From BPGX01 sp037447455 (GTDB lineage: Bacteria; Bacteroidota; Bacteroidia; B-17B0; Aurantibacillaceae): DNA of 47,788 bases. Positions 40,294-47,788 of the stretch are shown here, piece after piece (position 1 is the first letter of the stretch; each line of letters starts with the position of its first letter). The position numbers and the translations under genes are program-made. The notes under the pieces are model-generated. The model saw only the letters and a list, made by a program, of their open reading frames with translations. It was not told the DNA's origin and did no database searches. Location: NCBI GenBank assembly GCA_037447455.1, contig JBBIGQ010000019.1, positions 1 through 47,788 on the forward strand, read 5' to 3'.

Positions 40294-43059
40294 TTATCTT
40301 ATTAGTGAAATATTTCCTTTCAGTAAATATGGTTTGTCGTCATAAGTAGTACCTTCTAGTTTGTAAACAAAAACACCGGTATTTAATGGTTGACCATTCT
40401 GAGTGCCATCCCAACCTACATTTTTGTCCGATGTTTCAAAAACCAGTTCCCCCCAACGATTAAATATCTGCAAAGTAAAATTTTTCAAACATCGTCCCCG
40501 CACGTATAATACGTCATTTTGTCCGTCTCCATTCGGTGAAAAAGCAGATGGAATAAACATCTCACCGCAATCGCTATCTACTCTGATTGTTACAGTGTCA
40601 ATTCGTTTACAATTTTTACTATTATAGCCCGTTACATAGAAGTTGGTTGTTTCTGTTAAACAAGGTGTAATAGAGGTGCACCCACTGCATATTAATCCAT
40701 CCGGACCTGTCCAGGAATAGTAGGAGGCATTGATACCATAAATTTGAACACAATCTCCAAAGCGTACGATAGTATCCTTAATGCCCATTACATTGGGTGT
40801 ATCCACTACATGGATATAATTAGGAATAATGGTACTATCGCTGCCCCAGTTATTAGTAACTTTAACAAACACTGTATAATTTCCGGGAACAGGGAAACAA
40901 AATTGTGGAAAATCACCCGTGTATGTCGACGGAATAGCGCCGGAAACACTCCATTGAACGGTTTGGGGCTGTCCACCGGTAGAAGTATTCATTAACACTA
41001 AACATTGATTGGTACATATTGTGTCATTCCCCGGAATAGTGGTAAATGAAGCTACTGGTGGATTACAATTAATAACCGTTACGGTAACGGTAGAAGGTGC
41101 ACTAACACAGGTCGTGAGAGTAGAATAAGCCACCTGAACAGAATATACGATGGTGGCCGTTGGATTAGGTACGGGTGGATAAAATGCGACTTGCTGAAAA
41201 TTGGGGGGGACTAAAAACGTATTGGTATAAGAAGGAGGCGCACTCCATGAATACGTATAAGCAAAACCGGTAGGTGGTGTAGAAGTATTCACGCTTAATG
41301 TTCCTGTCGTATTGCCACAAATAGAGTCGTTGTTAAGTGGTGTAGTCAGAATAGCGGTTGCAGTTGGCACAGGTATAACGGTGAGTGTGATGACCTGAGG
41401 ATTGGCCAGACAGCCATTAGCATCTTTACCGGTAACGGTATAATTTGTAGTAACAGTCGGATTAGCGGTAACGATGCTACCTGTACTGCTACTTAGTGTA
41501 AAAGCAGGGCTCCATGTATAAGAATTTAGCCCAGTAGCCGTATAACTAACAGATGAACCCTGACATAGTACTGTGTTGGTAGGTGTTACTGTAAAAGTCG
41601 GTGGTGGCGTAATTGTTATAGTGGTGGTGGCAGCGGCTGTGCACGAACCAGCAGAAGCAATGACCGTGTAAATAGTAGTAGCAGAGGGAGAGGCAGCTAC
41701 CAGCGGACCTATAGTAGTGTTTAAACCAGAAGAAGGTGCCCAGTTGTAATTGATAGAACCGTATCCTGTGTTACCCGATGCAGTCAGATTAATCGTGGAA
41801 CCACCCACACAGGTAGTGGCTGAAGAAGGTGTAACAGATGCTGTAAAAGGTGGCCCAATAATTACATCAATTGTTGCTGTACCAGAACAGCCAAAGGCAT
41901 TTGTGCCAATAACTGTGTAGGTGGTATTTATTGTTGGGGAAGCAATAACAGCAGAACCGGTTGAAGAACTTAGAGAAGTAGAAGGCGACCATGAATAATT
42001 TGTAGCACCATTTGCAGTTAAAGTTGTATTGCCATTAGGACAAATGGTATTTCCTGTTGAACTTAATGTAATAGTGGGCGATGGTGAAACTACAACCGTA
42101 CCAGTAGCGCTGGCTGTGTTTGTACCATCCGAAACTAAAACATTGATGGAGTAGGTGCCTGCTGATGAAAATGATATTGTTGTAACAGAACTACTGGCGG
42201 GAGTAAAGGTTGCTCCGGATGGCGTAGATGTCCATGTATAACCTGTTACTGTACTGGTACCTGTATTAGCTGTTGCAGTTACCGTATTGCCCACACAAAC
42301 TGTGGATGGAGAAATAGTCAGTGTAACATTTAATATAGAGATAGGTGCACTTAATTGAATATTGTCTACTGCAAAAGAAGGATCAGTGGCTACTCCATCG
42401 TCTATGTTTTGCCATCTGAATCCAATTTTTACATTGGGGTTATTATTGGCAGACGCAGGTAAGATGATAGTGTAATTAGTCCAAAATCCTTGTCCCCCGC
42501 AAGACGTATTCACTGTTGCCGGAAGATTTCCTAAAGATGACCAGGTGGCACCATCGTAATACATTAACTCTGTATAATCACTGCCGGCTGTTCCTTCCTG
42601 AATATAATCAAAGGATAAAGTGATATTGCTGTAGCTGGTACAGTTGATTGTTGGCGACTCTGCTCGTTTGTTGGTGTTAGAACAAAATCCAAAGTCGCAG
42701 GCCCCTTCTAAATAGGCGGCGCCCTGGTCAGCAGGTAGGCCTAACATTCCAATGGCAATGTTGCCAACATGAAGTGTTCTGTTGGTTAAGGGAGGATTGG
42801 CAATACATCCGTCGCCGCAATTACCTACTCCCATTCCTGCTTCTGTAGCACTGATGTACCATTCCTGAGCATATGGATCGTTGGTTCCGGTTGAAGAAAC
42901 AACCCATGCTCCATTGGTTGGTGTTGCTACTGTTGCATTGGCTACTTGTCCTTGATTGCAGCCCGTTCCAAAATCTTCAAGCCAAAAGACAGTTTGAGAA
43001 CTTAAAGGTGTAGTAATGAGTAGTATGATAAAAATTAGGAAGTAAAAATATTGCTTCAT
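40294..43059 (-). CDS. T9SS type B (gliding_CHU_C) multidomain surface protein
   Basis: The 921-residue protein has a signal peptide (residues 1-22), an N-terminal region with an aromatic Cys-containing domain (about 25-240, including TVFWLEDFGTGC and VDNIQLSAP) that looks carbohydrate- or adhesion-like, and a long chain of Ig/PKD-like repeats. The repeats run from about 245 to 720 and carry recurring TANGATNYSWSPSTSL-type strands and T.YTV.G motifs. A PKD-like domain precedes the final sorting domain at 834-921 (FIPSAFSPNGDGQNDVLYV ... FNRWGELVFE ... LNTGVFVYKLEG). The type B domain directs export and surface retention. Its partner PorP/SprF gene follows directly. An adhesin or gliding-type role is inference. 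Confidence 0.88.
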   Translation of the reverse strand: MKQYFYFLIFIILLITTPLSSQTVFWLEDFGTGCNQGQVANATVATPTNGAWVVSSTGTNDPYAQEWYISATEAGMGVGNCGDGCIANPPLTNRTLHVGNIAIGMLGLPADQGAAYLEGACDFGFCSNTNKRAESPTINCTSYSNITLSFDYIQEGTAGSDYTELMYYDGATWSSLGNLPATVNTSCGGQGFWTNYTIILPASANNNPNVKIGFRWQNIDDGVATDPSFAVDNIQLSAPISILNVTLTISPSTVCVGNTVTATANTGTSTVTGYTWTSTPSGATFTPASSSVTTISFSSAGTYSINVLVSDGTNTASATGTVVVSPSPTITLSSTGNTICPNGNTTLTANGATNYSWSPSTSLSSSTGSAVIASPTINTTYTVIGTNAFGCSGTATIDVIIGPPFTASVTPSSATTCVGGSTINLTASGNTGYGSINYNWAPSSGLNTTIGPLVAASPSATTIYTVIASAGSCTAAATTTITITPPPTFTVTPTNTVLCQGSSVSYTATGLNSYTWSPAFTLSSSTGSIVTANPTVTTNYTVTGKDANGCLANPQVITLTVIPVPTATAILTTPLNNDSICGNTTGTLSVNTSTPPTGFAYTYSWSAPPSYTNTFLVPPNFQQVAFYPPVPNPTATIVYSVQVAYSTLTTCVSAPSTVTVTVINCNPPVASFTTIPGNDTICTNQCLVLMNTSTGGQPQTVQWSVSGAIPSTYTGDFPQFCFPVPGNYTVFVKVTNNWGSDSTIIPNYIHVVDTPNVMGIKDTIVRFGDCVQIYGINASYYSWTGPDGLICSGCTSITPCLTETTNFYVTGYNSKNCKRIDTVTIRVDSDCGEMFIPSAFSPNGDGQNDVLYVRGRCLKNFTLQIFNRWGELVFETSDKNVGWDGTQNGQPLNTGVFVYKLEGTTYDDKPYLLKGNISLIR

Positions 43060-43137
43060 AAGAATGTTTTAATATGGCGGTAAATATAAGAAAATTATAA
43101 TATAATTAATATGAAAGATTAAAAAAATAAAAATGTG
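43060..43137. other. AT-rich gap with a -7-like box
   Basis: The minus strand at 43081-43088 reads TATATTTA, one base off the TAnnTTTG consensus, and could be a weak promoter for the type B gene. Nothing else is seen in this short A/T-only stretch. Confidence 0.35.
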
Positions 43138-44010
43138 CTAAGATGCTTTTGATAGATGTTGGTTTGCTTGGTTGATGGTCTTGTCTTTTTTCCAGTTTGC
43201 CCATTTTTTGCCTAATGTTTTATTGAGTAATTTATCCGCCCATAAGCGCATGGTGAGGTTCAGGGCGCCGTTAAGGATATTCTTAAATCCATAAGGGAAT
43301 TTTCTGTAAGCTACTGAAAAACCGGGCTCTAAGTATATCATATAATGCCACCAACCACCCGGTATAAAGAGGGTATCACCGTGTTCCAGATAAATATCAT
43401 ATCCACTCACTTTTTTCAGAGAAGGAAAACGTTCAAAATTTATATCATCAATATAAGAAAAATCTGCAATGCTGTATGTATTAAAATAGGGACGATACAT
43501 AAATTTTGAGTATTCCTGAGAAATGAGTAATACTCTTTTTTTACCATAAAAATGAGTGTGTGATACGGCACTCATATCTATATCATAATGCATTCTTACG
43601 ATTGTATTTTTTCCGCCAAAGAACATAAAACCCATATTGTCTAAAATTCCCTTGAATATAGCCGGGCAAGGAAAATCCTTTCTTAGTTGTTCTGAATGTT
43701 TAAAACCGTTAAATAAAAATAAACGATAGGGGCATTTGTCTTCGTTTTTTAAAATCTCATCAACGAATTCCGAGAATAGCATTTTTTTATCTCCTTTCAC
43801 GAAGGCGCCTGTTTTGGATTGATTGTTATCAAAAACATTGACCACTACATTTCCTAATTCTTTTTTCATGTAATCAAAGTTCCACTTTTCAGCGGGGGTA
43901 TTTTTGATTACTCCTTTGATTATACATGGTTTTTGAGGGTAAAAGTATAACTTTAAAAAATCGTTTTTGCTAATGTTTTCAACAAAATCGATTTCTTTAA
44001 TGAGTTGCAT
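43138..44010 (-). CDS. JmjC-domain cupin_8 family protein
   Basis: The 290-residue protein has a cupin/JmjC double-stranded beta-helix with the HxD...H iron-binding facial triad His141, Asp143 and His222 (MHYDIDMS and GGWWHYM). Other markers are PCIIKGVI at the start and LEHGDTLFIPGGWWH. Such proteins are Fe(II)/2-oxoglutarate-dependent dioxygenases or hydroxylases, often of protein substrates. It is two bases after the enoyl-CoA hydratase gene and so cotranscribed, but no shared pathway is clear. No 2-oxoglutarate-binding lysine can be assigned with certainty. Confidence 0.8.
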   Translation of the reverse strand: MQLIKEIDFVENISKNDFLKLYFYPQKPCIIKGVIKNTPAEKWNFDYMKKELGNVVVNVFDNNQSKTGAFVKGDKKMLFSEFVDEILKNEDKCPYRLFLFNGFKHSEQLRKDFPCPAIFKGILDNMGFMFFGGKNTIVRMHYDIDMSAVSHTHFYGKKRVLLISQEYSKFMYRPYFNTYSIADFSYIDDINFERFPSLKKVSGYDIYLEHGDTLFIPGGWWHYMIYLEPGFSVAYRKFPYGFKNILNGALNLTMRLWADKLLNKTLGKKWANWKKDKTINQANQHLSKAS

Positions 44011-44012
44011 AG

Positions 44013-44789
44013 TTATTTGCCTTTAAACACAGATTTTCTTTTTTCTAAAAAAGCTTTCACTCCTTCCTGATAATCGTAAGAAGTGGAGAGAATGTTTTGA
44101 TAAACTGCTTCTTGTTCCAGTTGTTTGTCCAGTGTACTATCAAAGGTTTGGTTAAGGAGTTGTTTGGTATAGACCAGTGCTAAGGTGGGCATTTGTGCTA
44201 TTTGTTCGGCCAATTTTCTAAATTCCATTTCAAATGTGTCGGCAGAAAAAACTTTGTAAACTATTCCCATTTGAAGTGCTTCGTTGGCAGTTATTTTATC
44301 TCCTGTCATCATCAGTGCCGATGCTTTATGAAAGCCGATTAAACGTGGCAGAAAGTAAGTGCCGCCGCTATCGGGGATTAAACCAATTTTACTAAATGCC
44401 TGAATAAAGGATGCGTTTTCAGAGGCGAGTACAATATCGCAGGATAATGCGATGTTGGCGCCGGCTCCTGCTGCTATACCATTGACGGCAGCAATAACGG
44501 GTTTTTTAAGTGTGCGGATAAGTGTTATGATAGGATTGTAATGTTGCGTTACAATGTCTACTATTTTGGGACCGTTTTTATCTATAGCTTCGTTTAAATC
44601 CTGACCGGCAGAAAAGGCCTTGCCATTTCCACTAATGACAAAGCATCGGCAGTTTTCATCTTTTTCTGCTTCTTTTAAAGCTTCTTGCAGTGCCAATGCC
44701 ATTTCTTTGTTAAAGCTATTGAATTTATCGGGTCTATTTAAATAGCAATAAACGACATTGTTTTCTTTTTTGATTTCTAGTGCTGTCAT
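44013..44789 (-). CDS. Enoyl-CoA hydratase/isomerase, PaaG-like
   Basis: The 258-residue protein is a crotonase-fold enzyme: NRPDKFNSFNKEM, GNGKAFSAGQDLNE, the oxyanion-hole IAAVNGIAAGAGANIALSCD and SKIGLIPDSGGTYFLPRLIG. The SAGQDLNE and LIPDSGGT segments most resemble PaaG, the ring-1,2-epoxyphenylacetyl-CoA isomerase of phenylacetate degradation, or related isomerases. No other paa gene is nearby, so a general beta-oxidation enoyl-CoA hydratase is an alternative. It is followed after two bases by the JmjC gene. Confidence 0.8.
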   Translation of the reverse strand: MTALEIKKENNVVYCYLNRPDKFNSFNKEMALALQEALKEAEKDENCRCFVISGNGKAFSAGQDLNEAIDKNGPKIVDIVTQHYNPIITLIRTLKKPVIAAVNGIAAGAGANIALSCDIVLASENASFIQAFSKIGLIPDSGGTYFLPRLIGFHKASALMMTGDKITANEALQMGIVYKVFSADTFEMEFRKLAEQIAQMPTLALVYTKQLLNQTFDSTLDKQLEQEAVYQNILSTSYDYQEGVKAFLEKRKSVFKGK

Positions 44790-44799
44790 TTTTTTGTTG

Positions 44800-44807
44800 C
44801 AAAAATA
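44800..44807 (-). promoter_or_regulatory. -7 promoter box of the enoyl-CoA hydratase gene
   Basis: The minus strand reads TATTTTTG here, a match to TAnnTTTG, 10 bases before the ATG at 44789. No good -33 TTTG is visible. Confidence 0.5.
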
Positions 44808-44853
44808 AGAATTTTAAGAATGTTGCTGAAAATGGTAACACACTGCCGATGTG

Positions 44854-46590
44854 CTAAAAAATACTAATGAGTCCTGCGTGTATTTTGCCGGTTCTGAAAT
44901 CTGGTGATTGCCCAAAACTATTACCAACAGCATATACTAAATTAAAGAAACCGGCTTTTGTTTCAAATCGAATGCCTGTACCAAAAGCGTATACTTTGTT
45001 TTCAGAGCGTTGAAAGTTATAGTTGGCGGTGTAATATGCGGCGTCCGTGAAAATCATTAAATAAGCATTTTCGCCATAAATAAATCTGTATTCGAATGAA
45101 GGTATGATGTATTTATCTGCAAAGATGCTTTGCTCATTGAAGCCGCGAATACTTTTGAGCCCGCCAATCCGAAACAATTCGTTTTTGAATACTATAGAAT
45201 TGCCACCAATGTAACCGTATTTTGCAGACAATTTTATGATGCCGTATCGACTAAAAATTTTCGGAAGGTAATATTCTGTGCTTCCTTCTAGTTGATATTG
45301 AATAGAATGGAGTAATAAATTTTTGTAGGCGAGTTCATTGATTTTAGGATTTTTTTGAATCTCTTTATTTCCAATAGATAAATTGTTTTGAAGCAGAAGT
45401 CCTTTTGTCGGGGTAATACTATTGTTCAGGAGATTAAGGTGAATACCGCAGCCATAGTATCTTGTGCGTACATCGGCATAATCGGGCAATGTGGTAATAC
45501 CGGATAATCCATAAGTGGATATAAGATTGGAATTGTGTTGCTTATAGAAAAAATCAAGGTGATTAATGCCTGAAAAGTAATAACTGATGCTGAATTGATT
45601 TTGCACATCCAAGAATGTGGTGTCTTTTTTAAATAGTATGAGTTGGTATTGTGTACCTAGTGATGTGCCTAATAGATAAGGGATAGAAAAAAAGAATTTA
45701 AAGTTTTGAGTGAGTGCCTGAACTCTTTGCCAGTCCAGGTCTAATTGTTCGCCTGAATGAAACAAGGTATGGATGAGTTTAATTTTTAAATTCCCTGTAA
45801 GAATAGTTTTACCATTTGCATCGGGCTGTAATCCGACAATTCCGTCCAATTGTGAAATGTTTTTTTTATCTGCAAACAGATATACTTTATTATACTTGTC
45901 AGTGATACGTATGATGGGCGATTGACGAAGTTGTATAAAAGGTAATTTTTTTAATTTACTTTCTATTTGTTTTAATTTTTTTTCATTGTATGAGTCGTTG
46001 GGGTGGATGTCAATGTACTTGTACAGAAATTTTTTGTTGATTTTTAAATTGCCTTTCAGCAGGATGCTGTCAATTTTTATTTTTTGAAATGTCTGTATGT
46101 TTAATGCCGCTGAAATACAATTACTATCTATATGAATGCTATCTAATTTTACAGACACAAAAGGGTAGCCGTTATTTTCATAATAAGTAATTATTTTTTC
46201 AAATAGTTGAATGATTGCACTGTGTCTGACGGGCTTTTGTTCAAACTTCTTGGGCTGAAAATAATCGTAATATAATTTTTTATCTAGGTTCCCTTTTTTT
46301 AGATGAATCCAATGAAACAGAAGATGTTTATTAAAGTAATATGTGTAAATATTTGAATCTACTGATACCGAGTCATAATCGGCTAATAAATAGCCCTGCT
46401 TTTGATATTCCAATGAAATATTTTGAGTAGTTTTTATTAATTCTTTTGTGTTTGAAAGAGATTTCGAATAAATTAACTTTTTTTCTTTATTATCTAAAAC
46501 CTTAAGATGTAACAATTGAGCCAGCAATGCATTATTATACTGTAAGAAGACAATCAAAATGTATATTTTATGTAACTTAGAAAAACACAC
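44854..46590 (-). CDS. Omp85/BamA-TamA family outer-membrane protein
   Basis: The 578-residue protein starts with a signal-peptide-like segment (HKIYILIVFLQYNNALLAQ) from a GTG start at 46590; no in-frame ATG is suitable. It has a POTRA-like region (about 150-240, KIDSILLKGNLKINKKFLYKYIDIHPNDSYNEKKLKQ) and an Omp85 barrel with the conserved SIRGF motif in FRIGGLKSIRGFNEQSIF. The C-terminal strand is GLISIF. Omp85 proteins insert or translocate outer-membrane proteins; this short form is TamA-like but its role is unknown. It is divergent from the next T9SS cargo gene. Confidence 0.78.
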   Translation of the reverse strand: MCFSKLHKIYILIVFLQYNNALLAQLLHLKVLDNKEKKLIYSKSLSNTKELIKTTQNISLEYQKQGYLLADYDSVSVDSNIYTYYFNKHLLFHWIHLKKGNLDKKLYYDYFQPKKFEQKPVRHSAIIQLFEKIITYYENNGYPFVSVKLDSIHIDSNCISAALNIQTFQKIKIDSILLKGNLKINKKFLYKYIDIHPNDSYNEKKLKQIESKLKKLPFIQLRQSPIIRITDKYNKVYLFADKKNISQLDGIVGLQPDANGKTILTGNLKIKLIHTLFHSGEQLDLDWQRVQALTQNFKFFFSIPYLLGTSLGTQYQLILFKKDTTFLDVQNQFSISYYFSGINHLDFFYKQHNSNLISTYGLSGITTLPDYADVRTRYYGCGIHLNLLNNSITPTKGLLLQNNLSIGNKEIQKNPKINELAYKNLLLHSIQYQLEGSTEYYLPKIFSRYGIIKLSAKYGYIGGNSIVFKNELFRIGGLKSIRGFNEQSIFADKYIIPSFEYRFIYGENAYLMIFTDAAYYTANYNFQRSENKVYAFGTGIRFETKAGFFNLVYAVGNSFGQSPDFRTGKIHAGLISIF

Positions 46591-46638
46591 AATTATTCAA
46601 CTATCAACGAATAAATGAAGATATTATTTTTTAATTTG

Positions 46639-46646
46639 TATCTTTG
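46639..46646 (+). promoter_or_regulatory. -7 promoter box of the last T9SS cargo gene
   Basis: TATCTTTG is a perfect match to TAnnTTTG, 22 bases before the ATG at 46669. It excludes the upstream in-frame ATG at 46615. Confidence 0.6.
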
Positions 46647-46668
46647 GGCAAAATTAAACACTTATTTT

Positions 46669-47757
46669 ATGAAAATGAGAAATGCTTGCATACTTTCTTT
46701 ATGGTCTGTGTTTATTTTTAACGCGTACGCACAGATTACAGTTACTAATCTGAATATGCCGGCTATTGGAGACACCATCCGATATTCTATTGCCGTATTA
46801 AGTAGTGTGGGGGATTATACTTCTACCGGGACTAATTTTGTATGGCAGTTTGATACATTACGAGTAATAGGGCAGGGTAGAAGAGATTTTACAAATAATA
46901 CCCCCTATCCGATGTTTAATGTTCTCGGAAAATATGGTGAGAAAATAGCAGACACAGTTTTTTCGCAAAACATTCCGGGGTTTGGCTCATTAAGTATGAC
47001 AGATTTTTATCAATTTTATAGAAATATGCCTACTGTTTTTGATGTAGAAGGGGCTGGTTTAATGCTCAATTCTGTGCCTGTGCCTTCTTTTTACAGCGAT
47101 AAAGATGAATTATACCTTTTCCCGCTACAATATGGGAACTATGATTCTACAACCTTCAAATTTTCCACTCCCACCACCACTGCAATCCCAATTGTGTACA
47201 AAAAATCAGGATACAGAATAACTAAGGTAGATGGATGGGGAACTATTACCACTCCTTATGGCACATTTAATTGTTTACGCATAGTAACTACCCAGTATTC
47301 CCGTGATACGATTATTTTTAATTCTACTTTTGGAAATCTGCCTATTGGATTTAATAATTTTCAAAGGTCGTATCAGTGGCTGACCAACAGTGAAAAAATT
47401 CCTGTTTTAGAAGTCAGTGGTACTGTGGGTGGAACAGGTAATTTTACCCCTAACTTAGTACGATTCAGAGACAATTACAGGGTAGTTGGTATTCAAGAGA
47501 ATCAGGAACGTTCAAAATCCATCAACGTATTTCCTAATCCATCGGACGGAATGTTTAAGATAGAAAATATCTTTTATTCAATGATTACTATTTCTATTTA
47601 TTCTATTTCTGGACAAAATGTTTTAAATATTAATGAAGGGCAGAATTTTTCAGATTATATTGAAGTAGATGCATCGCACTTGCCTAATGGAAAATACATT
47701 GGTGTGATTCTGGCAGAGCAATCTGTGTTTTTATTTCATTTAGAAATTGTGAAGTAG
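46669..47757 (+). CDS. T9SS type A sorting domain protein
   Basis: The 362-residue protein starts MKMRNACILSLWSVFIFNAYAQ (signal peptide). A beta-rich passenger domain of about 270 residues follows, with no recognised family; it contains FVWQFDTLRVIGQGRRDF and a WGTITTPYGTFNCLRIVTTQYSRDT segment. The C-terminal 75 residues are a type A sorting domain (NVFPNPSDGMFKIENI ... IYSISGQNVLNI ... LPNGKYIGVI). It is exported by the type IX system. The start at 46669 follows the -7 box; a longer frame from 46615 is not supported. The window ends 31 bases past the stop. Confidence 0.8.
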   Translation: MKMRNACILSLWSVFIFNAYAQITVTNLNMPAIGDTIRYSIAVLSSVGDYTSTGTNFVWQFDTLRVIGQGRRDFTNNTPYPMFNVLGKYGEKIADTVFSQNIPGFGSLSMTDFYQFYRNMPTVFDVEGAGLMLNSVPVPSFYSDKDELYLFPLQYGNYDSTTFKFSTPTTTAIPIVYKKSGYRITKVDGWGTITTPYGTFNCLRIVTTQYSRDTIIFNSTFGNLPIGFNNFQRSYQWLTNSEKIPVLEVSGTVGGTGNFTPNLVRFRDNYRVVGIQENQERSKSINVFPNPSDGMFKIENIFYSMITISIYSISGQNVLNINEGQNFSDYIEVDASHLPNGKYIGVILAEQSVFLFHLEIVK

Positions 47758-47788
47758 TGGAATCAAACTTATACGGTTTGTTAGCTTA

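Noticed and set aside
40294..43059. Repeat-rich gene as a CRISPR or satellite array
   Set aside because: The repetition is at the protein level (Ig/PKD units) with diverged DNA; there are no identical spaced repeats.
1..47788. A large undescribed defence or biosynthetic system
   Set aside because: Apart from the small NTase/DUF6922 pair, the genes are housekeeping, envelope and T9SS genes, and no multi-gene accessory island with coordinated novel domains was seen.

Overview
The window reads as a chromosomal segment of an AT-rich member of the Bacteroidota; I cannot fix the order from sequence alone. The evidence is a short primary sigma factor without region 1.1, many promoters with the Bacteroidota -7 box TAnnTTTG (the best with TTTG 20-21 bases upstream), weak or absent Shine-Dalgarno sequences, type IX secretion (T9SS) cargo with type A and type B sorting domains, a PorP/SprF protein, and small families largely confined to the phylum (DUF4834, PRiA4_ORF3-like, gliding_CHU_C). 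No rRNA, tRNA, CRISPR array, prophage or intact insertion sequence was seen.

Layout. Positions 1-755 hold gene remnants, including an orphan T9SS sorting domain of the YPNPFN type. From 756 to 3142 (minus) lie outer-membrane-like proteins, one of them split by a frameshift, and a two-gene nucleotidyltransferase (AbiEii-like)/DUF6922 pair resembling a toxin-antitoxin module. From 3198 to 11608 (minus) runs a long string of closely spaced genes: pdxA, an acyl-CoA dehydrogenase, prfB with its programmed +1 frameshift, dapD, a family 9 glycosyltransferase, a lipoprotein, a serine hydrolase lipoprotein, a beta-barrel protein and lipA. The divergent pdxA/rpoD region carries four 12-bp direct repeats at an exact 21-bp period. 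From 11808 to 14960 (plus) come rpoD, an ECF sigma factor, a secreted hypothetical protein, a DUF177 protein and rpmF.

From 15067 to 24360 come a T9SS type A cargo protein, a minus-strand group (acyl-CoA carboxylase beta, DNA polymerase III delta prime, radA, polysaccharide flippase) and a plus-strand glycosyltransferase with a secreted hypothetical. From 24368 to 30018 are an orphan CoA-transferase A subunit, valS, a DUF1573/coiled-coil/DUF1573 operon and a Bax-inhibitor-1 protein. From 30153 to 36739 (plus) is a colinear run: thioredoxin-like protein, coiled-coil PD-(D/E)XK protein, family 2 glycosyltransferase, PRiA4_ORF3-like protein, DUF4834, TPR-like protein, secG and aspartate kinase.

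From 36741 to 46590 (minus) are a LolA-like protein, rplY and prs, a PorP/SprF protein with a 921-residue T9SS type B protein upstream, a JmjC-cupin protein with an enoyl-CoA hydratase, and an Omp85-family protein. The window ends with another T9SS type A cargo protein (46669-47757).

Most of the window is housekeeping and envelope biogenesis. I did not find a clear large undescribed system. The signals most worth checking are the 21-bp-period repeat array before rpoD, the frameshift-split secreted protein, the NTase/DUF6922 pair with an altered catalytic motif, and the DUF1573/coiled-coil/DUF1573 operon.
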